A stretch of DNA of 64,000 bases from Cyanobacterium stanieri PCC 7202 (lineage in GTDB: Bacteria; Cyanobacteriota; Cyanobacteriia; Cyanobacteriales; Cyanobacteriaceae): NCBI GenBank assembly GCA_000317655.1, contig CP003940.1:806001-870000 (forward strand), read 5' to 3'. The notes beneath the pieces were generated by a model, which was given only the letters and a program-made list of their open reading frames with translations, was not told where the DNA came from and ran no database searches. Within the stretch, counting starts at the first letter, position 1. Each line of letters starts with the position of its first letter. Shown in pieces: positions 1 through 8,957 of the stretch. The position numbers and the translations under genes are program-made.

Positions 1-822
1 AGCGTGCAGTTTACATGAAATAATTAAATCAGAATTTAGTAAAGCATCTCTAACCTGCTCTATATTTTCATATCTGACAACTTGCTCATCTGATTCTGAA
101 CCGAGATACTCATAATCAAGAAAAGGTGGTTTTGATGGATTAAGCCATGAGAGGTGAGTTCTTAAGTACGTGATCTTACTATGACAGAATATAAAAAGTA
201 AATTAATTAATTTAAATATAATTCTTATGTTATTGCGTTTTGACAAATTGATCATGATTGAAAATTTGGAATTTTTCTGAGCTTTTGTTTCCACATAATT
301 ATCTGAATTAACAGGAAAGAATATAGGACTTGATAAAATAATATCAGGGTAAAATTCACAATCAATTTCTAATTCTTCAAAAAGTTTAACATCCGATTCT
401 AGCCTGACTGTTCCTGATTTTATATTGGGAAGAAGCAATGATTTTATTGCATATAAGCTCAACAGAGGAAGTGAGGAATTTCCGTCACCACCAATACTAC
501 AAAAATGAACAGGAATTGGGTACTGTGAAAGAGAGTGATAAAACTTTTTCCATTCATTATCCATCAAATTATCTGGACATAAAAGACCACCACCACCAAC
601 AATACAAGCAATTGAACCTGAGAAAAGAATATTTATGTCTGATTCAGAGGATATTCCGTAATACTCGGCTAACTTAGCGTCTAATTTATAAACAACAGGA
701 TGAAAACCTTGTTTTTGAAGATGACGAGATACCATAATTGCCATAACATCATCACCAAAGTTACCCCAAAGATATGATCCCCAAACTGCAATCTGTGGGG
801 CTTTATTTATTTGCTCACTCAT
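1..822 (-). CDS. Polysaccharide pyruvyl transferase family protein (C-terminus cut by window edge)
   Basis: The reading frame is open for 274 codons from an ATG at 822 to the left edge, with an AGAGGAA ribosome site just upstream. The N-terminus (IAVWGSYLWGNFGDDVMAI) is the glycine-rich start seen in polysaccharide pyruvyl transferases. An internal run of four glycines (IVGGGGLL) and a late SCKLHA, matching the family's S-x-R-L-H-A motif, agree with that. Members add a pyruvate ketal to exopolysaccharide sugars or make related glycan modifications in the cytoplasm. It is the last visible gene of a minus-strand run with the FkbM and glycosyltransferase genes, 24 nt after the FkbM stop. The substrate cannot be told. 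The family call is firm; the exact reaction is inference. Confidence 0.8.
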   Translation of the reverse strand, partial: MSEQINKAPQIAVWGSYLWGNFGDDVMAIMVSRHLQKQGFHPVVYKLDAKLAEYYGISSESDINILFSGSIACIVGGGGLLCPDNLMDNEWKKFYHSLSQYPIPVHFCSIGGDGNSSLPLLSLYAIKSLLLPNIKSGTVRLESDVKLFEELEIDCEFYPDIILSSPIFFPVNSDNYVETKAQKNSKFSIMINLSKRNNIRIIFKLINLLFIFCHSKITYLRTHLSWLNPSKPPFLDYEYLGSESDEQVVRYENIEQVRDALLNSDLIISCKLHA

Positions 823-846
823 TTTTTATTCCTCTGAATTATTACT

Positions 847-1680
847 TTATCTAATAATACTTTTAGTAAATTGAATTATTTGAAATTTCAACTTTAATTT
901 TTTTGTTGGGTTAAAACGTAGTAACCTTTCATTTTCAATATCAACTGGACAATAGAGCCATTCAGGATGCGTACAAATTGATAGCTCATTAGTTTTTGCG
1001 AAAGCACGTTTATCAGAGCCTCTGGTATGTGTTGCATCCATACCGAAACCTATATTTTGAATTAAGTTATTCATTGGTAAGATAGAGAAGGCTTTTTGCA
1101 GAGTGCAGGAAAAAGACCAAATATAATCCCATGTATCAACCATATTATTTTGTACATCTAAAAGTTGTTTTTGTCTAATAACTCTTTCGTTTAAATCCGG
1201 CCAAACATCAGCAAGTTGATTTCTCGAATTAAGTTCTGTTTTTCCTACTATACGATATTCTCCCCTCAAACCATCTCTTTCTTTGGCTAAGTCTTCAGAA
1301 AAACCATTTAAAGCAGGTTCGTTAAATTGATAATAAGTCAAACTTTCATTTTGGTTAGAAATTGCTAATTCAAGATTTATGTCATTTGATCTTAATTGAT
1401 TAAATTTCTCCATAGAACCCGGTAGCGGATCAATGTTAATTCCTCGCCATCCTTTTAAATAGAACAAATAAGTATTAGAAAATCGCTGAGGATGATGTGC
1501 TCCGACATCTACATAAAAACCTTTTTCTTGTCTTTCAAAAAATCGATTTAATATTCTATCCTCTCCTTCTTGACTAAATGAAAGCTGATGATATTTGTAT
1601 TGAGTTATCAAATAAGTATAATATTTGCCTTTTATTACATCAAATAGTTTATATGTTTTGTTTTTTATTTTACTGAACAT
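847..1680 (-). CDS. FkbM-family SAM-dependent methyltransferase
   Basis: A 277-residue protein. Residues about 33-75 (SFSQEGEDRILNRFF, then GFYVDVGAHHP) form the usual start of FkbM-type methyltransferases, with the SAM-binding VDVGAHHP loop. GINIDPLPG follows, holding the acidic residue expected at the end of the second strand. These enzymes O-methylate sugars or other small groups, often within polysaccharide clusters. It lies 5 nt downstream of the glycosyltransferase gene and 24 nt upstream of the pyruvyl transferase, so the three are probably one transcript for surface glycan assembly. The C-terminal 80 residues are basic and not diagnostic. The natural acceptor is unknown. Confidence 0.8.
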   Translation of the reverse strand: MFSKIKNKTYKLFDVIKGKYYTYLITQYKYHQLSFSQEGEDRILNRFFERQEKGFYVDVGAHHPQRFSNTYLFYLKGWRGINIDPLPGSMEKFNQLRSNDINLELAISNQNESLTYYQFNEPALNGFSEDLAKERDGLRGEYRIVGKTELNSRNQLADVWPDLNERVIRQKQLLDVQNNMVDTWDYIWSFSCTLQKAFSILPMNNLIQNIGFGMDATHTRGSDKRAFAKTNELSICTHPEWLYCPVDIENERLLRFNPTKKLKLKFQIIQFTKSIIR

Positions 1681-1685
1681 ATTTA

Positions 1686-2678
1686 TTAATCTAAAAGTTT
1701 ATTTTTAATAGGTTTTATTTTACTTTTAAGTTTATGAAATATACTACGTTTTTTTAACTCTTTTGGTTTTTGTTCAGGATTTTTTAAAAATCGATAGTAC
1801 AAAAATTCTTCCTGATAACGAATATTGACATCATATCCCTTCGTTAAACTAGCAAAGTCTGCGGAAGAATAATTCATATAATGGATGCGATGGATAGGTT
1901 TTAAGCCCTGCTTGTTGCACAGTACATTATCCACATTGATGAAAGGATCGGCATCAGCACAGTTACCCGTGCGATCTTGGGGATTTTCACTTAATGTAAA
2001 GTTGTATAAGGGGCGATCGCACCTTAGAGTTAAATAATTAAACAAAAAAGCATCATCCCACCAACGAGGAATCCAAGTAATTTCGTTATCATTAATTAAT
2101 CTCTTTCTTAATTTTCCTAATTCCTCCTCATTGAAAATACCTTTTTTTGAGCCAAATAAACTAGAACAATGCAACTTTGGTCTAACCTGTTCCTCCTTAA
2201 AAATACCAGTTTTTTCTATCAAAGATATATTTAAAGCTGATGTTTCTATGGGTTTACGATGCTCCCAATCATCAAAAACAAAGTCATAATCATTTAGCTT
2301 ATCAAAAATTTTATCGAGGGGCTGCATAGCCAAGCTATCAGCGTCATAAAAAACAAACTTATCAAAATCTCCATCAAAAGCGGCGAAACGGTGATGATGT
2401 CCTTTGCCCCAAAATTGCTTAGTTTGATTTGCTTTTGGATGTTTTGACCATATTTCAGTGGCAAAAGTTTCCCAACGCTTGATAGACTCTGGATTATCAA
2501 ATAAACTGACATTATCTCTTTGTTCGATTTCTCGCTTTACATTGTCAAGATTATCGTCAAAAGGAATAACGCAGATAGGAATATCTGGACTAACATTTTT
2601 TTCGATACTATTCAACAAAGCAACGAGCTGATCAAAGACAACATCATTGGCTAAGGTATAGATTCCTAATTTTTCCAT
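1686..2678 (-). CDS. Glycosyltransferase-like protein (Npun_R2821/R2822-type)
   Basis: A 330-residue protein that starts MEKLGIYTLANDVVFDQLVALLNSI and resembles cyanobacterial nucleotide-sugar transferases of the GT-A fold. The motif FVFYDADSLAM, about residues 107-117, is a DxD-type metal and sugar-nucleotide site. Downstream WIPRWWDDAFLFNYL and a late RIHYMNYSS fit the acceptor half. It would transfer a sugar in the cytoplasm during capsule or exopolysaccharide synthesis. It is the first gene of the visible minus-strand run, followed after 5 nt by the FkbM gene. Donor and acceptor sugars are not predictable. The family name is from memory of similar annotations, so function stays general. 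Confidence 0.7.
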   Translation of the reverse strand: MEKLGIYTLANDVVFDQLVALLNSIEKNVSPDIPICVIPFDDNLDNVKREIEQRDNVSLFDNPESIKRWETFATEIWSKHPKANQTKQFWGKGHHHRFAAFDGDFDKFVFYDADSLAMQPLDKIFDKLNDYDFVFDDWEHRKPIETSALNISLIEKTGIFKEEQVRPKLHCSSLFGSKKGIFNEEELGKLRKRLINDNEITWIPRWWDDAFLFNYLTLRCDRPLYNFTLSENPQDRTGNCADADPFINVDNVLCNKQGLKPIHRIHYMNYSSADFASLTKGYDVNIRYQEEFLYYRFLKNPEQKPKELKKRSIFHKLKSKIKPIKNKLLD

Positions 2679-2943
2679 GGGAAATTCAGTAATGTTAATT
2701 AAACATATACTAATAGATATTTAAGAAACACAACCATTAGCTTTTATACATCGCTGAGAACAAAAATAAATATTGTTATTTCTTCACACCAAAAATAGGT
2801 GCGATCGCCCTTACTGTTCTAGCTTCCTTAGCCTGATAATTTTCTTGAAATCTCGTCTGTTTCTAAGATTAATGGGTAAAGGCGATCGCCGTGGGCTTAA
2901 TTTATGGAGTTGTAAAACCTAGAGGGATTGATAGACAAGATGA

Positions 2944-3471
2944 CTATGGTTGAGATATAGGAGGAATTGTACCTTTGTTTAACCAATTAACGGCTAAATA
3001 AGGATGAACAATATGAATATTATGATGAGGAAAATCATAAATAGCGTACTTATTTGGAATAATGGTTTTCACATCTTTATTAAGAAAGTCCTGAAAATTA
3101 GCAGTTATCAATAAATCAGCTTTTCCAGCTACAGCGGTTTCTAAAACTTGTTGATCTTCTAAATCATCAATAGCAAGAACTCCTGTACCGCCTAAGATTA
3201 ACTGAGGATTACTAAGCTGGGCATAGCCAGAAATAACATTGACATAAAAAGAAGCATCCTCAGCTAGGGGAGTTAGTTGTAACAAAACTTATTCTAAACG
3301 ATTTAACATTCCCCAAGAAATAATAAGTTCTACTTTTCTTGAGTAACAATGTCCATAACGAACAAAATTAACAATACTTTGACAAGCAGAGTTTTGGTTA
3401 CCTTTAATATCAGCTAATAGTGCCGCACACCAAATATTTAGATCAAGGCATAACTTTAAAGGTTTACACAT
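2944..3471 (-). pseudogene. PIN-domain toxin gene interrupted by an in-frame stop
   Basis: Two open segments in the same frame (3471-3292 and 3288-2944) are separated only by a TAA at 3289-3291. Read through, they make one PIN-domain ribonuclease of about 175 residues. The first part has the N-terminal LCLDLNIW (first catalytic Asp), the second has AIDDLEDQQVLETAVAGKAD and then LLITANFQDF, the usual late Asp motif. The start ATG overlaps the antitoxin stop by 8 nt (ATGTGTAA), which is typical of a coupled toxin-antitoxin operon. A single base change would restore the frame. It is likely an inactivated toxin, unless the stop is a sequencing error. A TTG at 3285 could start the second part, but that would lack the first Asp. 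Confidence 0.75.
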
Positions 3472-3811
3472 TACCAGTTAATTTTATTGATGCGGATAAA
3501 ATATCATCTTCTGTTTCCAAGCTATTTAATAATTCTTGATCTATATTTTCAGCAATTCTTTTTTGGGCTAGTTGATATTGATGGTGTAATAATACTCTGG
3601 TAATGTCTTGGCTAATTTCGAGCCATTGTGATTTTGACGCAACATTAGTTAATTGCAACAAAGCCGACCAAGCATTTGGTGGCAAGATAGAACATAGTTT
3701 GATGGCAGTACTGGCAATTTGAGATTTTGAACGATTTTCTCTTTTTGATAAAGCGGTAATTCTTTCTGAAGTCTCCATATCAACATGGGCTGAGAGAGTT
3801 TTTCCGGTCAT
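3464..3811 (-). CDS. Ribbon-helix-helix type antitoxin of the adjacent PIN toxin
   Basis: A 115-residue protein. The N-terminus (TLSAHVDMETSERITALSKREN, then RSKSQIASTAIK) has the strand-helix-helix pattern of CopG/RHH DNA-binding antitoxins: hydrophobic alternation at residues 5-11, then SKSQIA at the start of the second helix. The C-terminal half is helical and would wrap the toxin. It is followed by the broken PIN gene with an 8-nt overlap, so it was the antitoxin and autorepressor. With the toxin interrupted, it may persist as a lone repressor or be decaying. The RHH call rests on pattern, not on a search. Confidence 0.65.
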   Translation of the reverse strand: MTGKTLSAHVDMETSERITALSKRENRSKSQIASTAIKLCSILPPNAWSALLQLTNVASKSQWLEISQDITRVLLHHQYQLAQKRIAENIDQELLNSLETEDDILSASIKLTGNV

Positions 3812-4128
3812 TTCTTTAATATAGATTCTCTGGTTTCTATAGAAATTATAACTTATATTTATTTATTGCTCCCACCCCTAGCCACGCAACCATTTAAGAA
3901 AATTCCATGTTTATTAAAATTTTTTGATGATCAAACTCTTTTTCCTTTTCAAATACTTGCTGGGAGTTTTCGATGGAATCAAGACAAGGGCAAAAAATAT
4001 TAATCACTTGTGTACTCTATTTTTTCAGTCAAACTTTTTTTCTAATTATCAACTAAATTCATTAGTCAACAAGCAAGAATCAGTTATCCTAGAAAGCGTA
4101 AAGTTTCGGATGAGACTAGGAAATAGTC
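3812..4128. other. Intergenic region, nothing firm
   Basis: This is a 317-nt AT-rich gap between divergently read antitoxin and recG. It should hold promoters for both. I see no RNA gene, repeat or clear palindrome. A short open frame across it, running into recG, looks non-coding. Confidence 0.6.
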
Positions 4129-6627
4129 ATGAGTGGAGAGGGTAGAAAATCCCCTGATTGGGCAAGAATAGAAAGGGCGTTGTCGGTGGAGAGGGAATAT
4201 GGTTATAAAAATCTGAAGGGAAATCAATATCGCTTCCATGAGTTTCTCTGTCTTAGTTTTGGGGGTATTCCTCCTGTGCTAAATTTGATGATTGCTTTTA
4301 AGTGGCAAAAAGTGGCGAAGGATTTTGCGGAGTATCCTCGACTAACTTTACAGGAAAAAAAAGATTTGATCGATTATGTGGAGAATTTCATTGATGAGGT
4401 AAAGGAAAAACAAAAGGAAGAAGCACAAAGAAAGGAGACGATAAAAGAGGATAATATAATACCTTTCCCTTCTAAGGTGGAAACTGTCACTGTTACTCCC
4501 AAGGTAAAGGAAACTGTTGAAAAGATTACTTTAAATAGTCCTGTAATTAATTTAAAGTGTGTCAATAATCGACAAAATAAGTTGTTGGAAAAGTTGGGTA
4601 TTTATCGGGTTAGGGATGTTTTATTTTACTATCCTCGGGAGCATATTGATTATGGTAATAAGATTGCCATTAAGGATTTGGAGGTAGGGGAAACTGTTAC
4701 GGTGATTGGGAAGGTGAAAAAATGTTCTTGTTTTAGTAGTCCTAAAAATAAAAAACTTACTATTTTGAGTCTTGTTATTCGAGATAAGACAGGAGACTTA
4801 AAAATAAGTCGTTTTTTTGCGGGAAATTATTTTAGTAGTAGGGGATGGCAGGAGAAGATGAAGCGCTCTTATCCTATGGGGGCGTTAATTGCGGCTTCGG
4901 GGTTGGTGAAGGGAAATAAGTATGGTATCACCCTTGATAATCCTGAATTTGAGGTTTTGGATTCGGCTGGGGATAATATTAACTCTTTGAAAATAGGTCG
5001 TTTGCTGCCTGTATATTCTCTCACCGAAGGGGTGGCGGCGGATTTAATTCGTAAGGCGGTGGTGGAGTGTTTACCAACTCTCTCGGAAATTGATGATCCT
5101 TTACCTGTTAATCTTAAAAGACAGTATAGCTTAGTTGAGTTACAAAGGGCGATCGCCCATATCCATTACCCAGACAATCAAAAACAACTAACAGACGCTA
5201 GAAGAAGGCTAATTTTTGACGAATTTTTTTATTTACAACTGGGCTTCTTAGAAAGAAAAAAACAAGACAAGCAAAACCGCCAAGCCTCCCCCTTCATCCC
5301 CCAAGGAAAACTCATCGAAGAATTTAACAAACTCCTGCCCTTCCAACTCACCGATGCCCAACAAAGAGTAATCAACGAAATCGAAGCCGACTTAGAATCA
5401 TCCTCCCCCATGAATCGTCTAGTGCAAGGGGATGTAGGCTCAGGAAAAACCATCGTCGCCGTATTCGCCATCCTTGCAGCCCTCCAATCAGGGTATCAAG
5501 CAGCCCTCATGGCACCCACCGAAGTATTAGCCGAACAACACTATCGCAAGATAGTCCAGTGGTTTAACCTGCTCCATTTGCCCGTAGAATTGCTCACAGG
5601 GTCAACCAAAACCGCTAAACGGAGGGAGATCCATTCCCAACTCCAAAGCGGTGAATTACCCCTTTTAATCGGCACCCACGCCCTAATTCAAGATCCCGTC
5701 AAATTCCGTAACCTAGGTTTAGTCGTTATTGACGAACAACATCGCTTCGGGGTACAACAACGCGCCCGTCTTTTAGCCAAAGGAAAAGCCCCCCATGTGC
5801 TTACCATGACAGCCACCCCCATCCCCCGCACCCTCGCCCTCACCCTCCACGGTGACTTAGACGTAAGCCAAATTGACGAACTTCCCCCTGGACGACAACC
5901 CATTCAAACTACGGTATTGGCAGGAAAACAGCGCACCCAGGCCTATGAATTAATCAAAAGGGAAGTTGCCCAAGGCAGACAGGCTTATGTAATCTTTCCC
6001 ATGATTGAAGAATCAGAAAAATTAGATGTAAAAGCCGCCGTAGTTGAACATCAAAAATTTAGCGAGAAAATCTTTCCCGATTTTAATGTGGGCTTACTCC
6101 ATGGGCGTATGTCATCAGACGAAAAAGAAGCCGCCCTCACCGCTTTTCGGGATAACCAAACCCAAATAATCGTCTCCACCACCGTTATCGAAGTAGGGGT
6201 TGACGTACCCAATGCCACGGTAATGTTAATTGAAAATGCCGAACGTTTTGGCTTGTCACAACTGCATCAGTTGAGGGGTAGGGTAGGCCGTGGCAGTCAT
6301 AAATCCTTTTGTTTACTCATCAGCGGTAGTAAATCCCCCGATGGGGTACAACGGTTAAAAGTGTTGGAACAGTCACAGGATGGCTTTTTCATCTCAGAGA
6401 TGGATTTAAGGTTAAGGGGGCCTGGGGAGGTGTTAGGCTCTCGTCAATCGGGTTTGCCTGATTTTGCCCTAGCGAGTTTGGTAGAAGATCAAGAAGTGTT
6501 GGTTTTAGCGAGGGATGCGGCGGAGAAGATTTTGTTACAGGATAAGTATTTGCAGGATGGCTCTAGTTTAAAAAATGAGTTGGCAAGACGTTATAAAAAG
6601 CTGATTGGGGCAGAAATGTTGACTTAA
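4129..6627 (+). CDS. recG: ATP-dependent DNA helicase RecG
   Basis: An 832-residue superfamily 2 helicase that remodels stalled replication forks and Holliday junctions. Residues 1-150 are an N-terminal extension of the kind found in cyanobacterial RecG. An OB-fold wedge domain follows (YYPREHIDYGNKIAIKDL, about 165-185). The helicase core has Walker A GDVGSGKT near residue 434, the RecG-type DEQHRFG box near 535, MTATPIPRTLAL, and the C-terminal QLRGRVGRG motif. The size is slightly above the roughly 690 residues of enterobacterial RecG because of the extension. It is transcribed alone, away from the toxin-antitoxin pair and before a MITE-like element. The ATG at 4129 is preceded by an in-frame region with no better start. 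Confidence 0.97.
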   Translation: MSGEGRKSPDWARIERALSVEREYGYKNLKGNQYRFHEFLCLSFGGIPPVLNLMIAFKWQKVAKDFAEYPRLTLQEKKDLIDYVENFIDEVKEKQKEEAQRKETIKEDNIIPFPSKVETVTVTPKVKETVEKITLNSPVINLKCVNNRQNKLLEKLGIYRVRDVLFYYPREHIDYGNKIAIKDLEVGETVTVIGKVKKCSCFSSPKNKKLTILSLVIRDKTGDLKISRFFAGNYFSSRGWQEKMKRSYPMGALIAASGLVKGNKYGITLDNPEFEVLDSAGDNINSLKIGRLLPVYSLTEGVAADLIRKAVVECLPTLSEIDDPLPVNLKRQYSLVELQRAIAHIHYPDNQKQLTDARRRLIFDEFFYLQLGFLERKKQDKQNRQASPFIPQGKLIEEFNKLLPFQLTDAQQRVINEIEADLESSSPMNRLVQGDVGSGKTIVAVFAILAALQSGYQAALMAPTEVLAEQHYRKIVQWFNLLHLPVELLTGSTKTAKRREIHSQLQSGELPLLIGTHALIQDPVKFRNLGLVVIDEQHRFGVQQRARLLAKGKAPHVLTMTATPIPRTLALTLHGDLDVSQIDELPPGRQPIQTTVLAGKQRTQAYELIKREVAQGRQAYVIFPMIEESEKLDVKAAVVEHQKFSEKIFPDFNVGLLHGRMSSDEKEAALTAFRDNQTQIIVSTTVIEVGVDVPNATVMLIENAERFGLSQLHQLRGRVGRGSHKSFCLLISGSKSPDGVQRLKVLEQSQDGFFISEMDLRLRGPGEVLGSRQSGLPDFALASLVEDQEVLVLARDAAEKILLQDKYLQDGSSLKNELARRYKKLIGAEMLT

Positions 6628-6750
6628 GCGTTGCTGATTTTAGATATGATTTATCATTTAAGGGAACAGGAAATGGGGAACAGGCAATAGTGATAATATT
6701 TTGAAGATTTAGTTTTTCGCATCATTCAATTATATTTCATACCATTATTA

Positions 6751-6855
6751 ATATTAAGTTCAGATAAATCATGATAATGGAAAGTCCCCCAGAATTGGGG
6801 GATTTAGGGGGCTAAAATACGATTCTTTTCAGAACTTATTACTCGAACTTGATAT
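6751..6855. mobile_element. 105-bp MITE-like element, copy 1
   Basis: The element starts ATATTAAGTTCAGATAA and ends with the imperfect inverse (…GAACTTGATAT), matching 13 of 17 positions as terminal inverted repeats. Its core is GTCCCCCAGAATTGGGGGAT followed by TTAGGGGGCT, itself a G/C hairpin. A second element of exactly the same length lies at 7875-7979. No transposase is present. It sits in the 323-nt recG-cpcE gap (6628-6950), which holds nothing else I can name apart from a short CATTGCC-type repeat near 6660-6690. Confidence 0.65.
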
Positions 6856-6950
6856 AAGCAATGCCTTGACTTAAAACAATTCTTTTGCTTTTGTTGACAG
6901 TTACAATGTTTTTGTGACAGTTTATTATTGACAATATTTTTGCTATTTCT

Positions 6951-7778
6951 ATGACTGAAGCTCCTAATTTGACCGTTGAAAGCGCGATCGCCCATTTGAA
7001 CCAAACAGAAGATTTAGGACTCCGTTACTATGCGGCTTGGTGGTTAGGGAAATTTCGGGTAAATGATGCCGTTGCCCTAGAGGCACTGATTAACGCCCTC
7101 ACAGATACCAAAGACATAGCTCCTGATGGTGGTTTTCCTCTGCGTCGAAATGCGGCTAAGGCTCTCGGGAAGTTAGGAGATGAAAGGGCAGTGATGCCTT
7201 TGATTCAATGCCTTGATTGTGAGGATTATTACGTCAGGGAGTCGGCGGCGCAGTCTTTGGAAATGTTAGGAGATGTAAGGGCGATCGCACCTTTACAAAA
7301 TTTACTAAAAAAAGCAGTTTCAGCGGGTGAATTAACGGATTATGCCATAGACACAGTCGCCGACAAACCTCACCTATACCAACCCTACGAAGCAATCTTA
7401 GAGGCTTTAGGCACCCTTGGGGCAAAAAATGACCTAACTTTGATTAAACCCTTCCTTAACCATCCTTTTGCTAAGGTTAAATATGCCGCCCAAAGGGCAA
7501 TGTATCAGTTGACGGGGGATGATAGTTATGGAGAAATGTTAGTCGAAGCCCTCAAGGGTAAAGAATTACAACTCAGACGCTCCGCTTTAATGGACTTAGG
7601 CGCCATTGGTTATGTGAAATCTGCAGGGGCGATCGCCTCTGCCTATGCAGAAAACAGCCTCAAACTCATTGCGATGAAAGGATTATTAGAATATCAAGTC
7701 AAGGTAGATCAAGAAAATCAACAAGAGTTATCCGATGATACTATGATGGTGATGAAACTTATGGACTCGCTTTTATAA
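6951..7778 (+). CDS. cpcE: Phycocyanin alpha-subunit phycocyanobilin lyase subunit CpcE
   Basis: A 275-residue protein made of HEAT-like repeats. CpcE pairs with CpcF to attach phycocyanobilin to the alpha-84 cysteine of phycocyanin. Diagnostic segments are RYYAAWWLGKFR (about 25-36), GGFPLRRNAAKALGKLGD (about 60-77), CEDYYVRESAAQSLE, and the C-terminal LMDSLL, all very close to Synechocystis CpcE as I recall it. Length is as expected. No cpcF, cpcA or cpcB lies within the window, so the gene is separate from the rod operon, as in Synechocystis. It is enclosed by two MITE-like elements, one 95 nt upstream and one 97 nt downstream. Its own promoter must lie in or after the upstream element. 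Confidence 0.93.
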   Translation: MTEAPNLTVESAIAHLNQTEDLGLRYYAAWWLGKFRVNDAVALEALINALTDTKDIAPDGGFPLRRNAAKALGKLGDERAVMPLIQCLDCEDYYVRESAAQSLEMLGDVRAIAPLQNLLKKAVSAGELTDYAIDTVADKPHLYQPYEAILEALGTLGAKNDLTLIKPFLNHPFAKVKYAAQRAMYQLTGDDSYGEMLVEALKGKELQLRRSALMDLGAIGYVKSAGAIASAYAENSLKLIAMKGLLEYQVKVDQENQQELSDDTMMVMKLMDSLL

Positions 7779-7874
7779 ATTGACAATTAAACATACATGA
7801 ATGTTCTCAACATTTTTGGGTCTAAAATCCTGCCCTTTTAAGACAGCCTCATCGTAGCATTGAAAAAAGGCTTT

Positions 7875-7979
7875 ATATTAAGTACGGATCAATTATTACG
7901 ATAAAAGTCCCCCAGAATTGGGGGATTTAGGGGGCTAAACAAGAGTGTTTTTTCACAGCTGATTACCTGAACCTAATAT
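7875..7979. mobile_element. 105-bp MITE-like element, copy 2
   Basis: It has the same length and the same G/C hairpin core as the element at 6751-6855, with imperfect terminal inverted repeats (ATATTAAGTACGG at the left, CTGAACCTAATAT at the right). It ends 20 nt before the ABC ATPase start, so it may carry or replace that gene's promoter. Confidence 0.65.
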
Positions 7980-7999
7980 TATTCCCCACACACAAAAAA

Positions 8000-8953
8000 A
8001 TGATAGAAGTCGAAAATCTCAGTAAAACCTACGGAGCAACCCAAGCCATTAACAATGTCTCCTTTAATGTCGAAAAAGGAACTATTTTAGGTTTTTTAGG
8101 CCCCAATGGCGCAGGAAAAACTACCACCATGCGCATTTTAACAGGCTATATTCCTGCTACCCAAGGTCGTGCCACCGTTGCGGGGTATGAAGTCCACGAA
8201 AACCCCATGGCAGTGAGAGAAAATATTGGTTATCTCCCAGAAACTCCCCCCCTTTATCCTGATATGTCCGTGGAGGATTTTTTATCATTTGTTGCTAAAA
8301 TTAAAGGAGTGTCATCGGGCGATCGCACCGATAAAGTACAAAGGGCGATCGAATGTTGTCAATTAGAAGATAAAAGCAAAATTCTGATTCGTAAACTCTC
8401 AAAAGGCTATCGTCAAAGGGTAGGTATCGCCCAAGCCATAGTCCATGAACCCCCTGTTATCATACTAGATGAACCTACCGTAGGTTTAGATCCTCGGCAA
8501 ATTATCGAAGTACGTAACCTAATCAAAAGTTTAGCAGGGGAAAGAACCGTAATTTTATCCACTCACATTTTGCCAGAAGTGAGCATGACTTGTGACATTG
8601 TGACCATCATTAACAAAGGTAAAATAGTTGCAACAGATACCCCCAATCAACTCTTAGAGCGTTTAAGTAGTAATTCTGGTTATGAAATCGAAGTGGAAGG
8701 CAACACCGAAACAATTTTATCTCCTTTACAAAACATTCAGGGAGTAAAATCTGTTAAGGTTCAACCCCTTATAGACAGACAAAACCGCCATCTCATCAAA
8801 ATGGAATTGAGCAATAGTGATGAGAGTGGCAAGGACATTGCCTCGTTGATTGTTAATCAAGGATTGGGTATCTATGAAATGAAAAGAATTAAACCCTCCC
8901 TAGAAGATGTATTCTTGCAGTTAACCACCACCGAATCAAAAGAAGATCAATAA
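8000..8953 (+). CDS. ABC transporter ATP-binding protein (ABC-2/export type)
   Basis: A 317-residue ATPase. Walker A GPNGAGKTT is at about 35-43, the signature LSKGYRQRVG at about 132-141, Walker B VIILDEPTVGLDP at about 153-165, and the H-loop STHIL soon after. The C-terminal 100 residues carry the accessory domain common in ATPases of ABC-2 exporters, GldA and CcmA-like families. It should power an integral membrane permease, but the next gene is a convergent dehydrogenase and no permease lies nearby, so its partner is encoded elsewhere. The start ATG follows an A-run with no clear ribosome site, and copy 2 of the MITE-like element ends 20 nt upstream. The substrate is unknown. Confidence 0.9.
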   Translation: MIEVENLSKTYGATQAINNVSFNVEKGTILGFLGPNGAGKTTTMRILTGYIPATQGRATVAGYEVHENPMAVRENIGYLPETPPLYPDMSVEDFLSFVAKIKGVSSGDRTDKVQRAIECCQLEDKSKILIRKLSKGYRQRVGIAQAIVHEPPVIILDEPTVGLDPRQIIEVRNLIKSLAGERTVILSTHILPEVSMTCDIVTIINKGKIVATDTPNQLLERLSSNSGYEIEVEGNTETILSPLQNIQGVKSVKVQPLIDRQNRHLIKMELSNSDESGKDIASLIVNQGLGIYEMKRIKPSLEDVFLQLTTTESKEDQ

Positions 8954-8957
8954 TTTA

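Noticed and set aside
3924-4145. Open frame of 73 codons before recG
   Set aside because: AT-rich, low-complexity translation; overlaps the recG start; no ribosome site; looks like chance.
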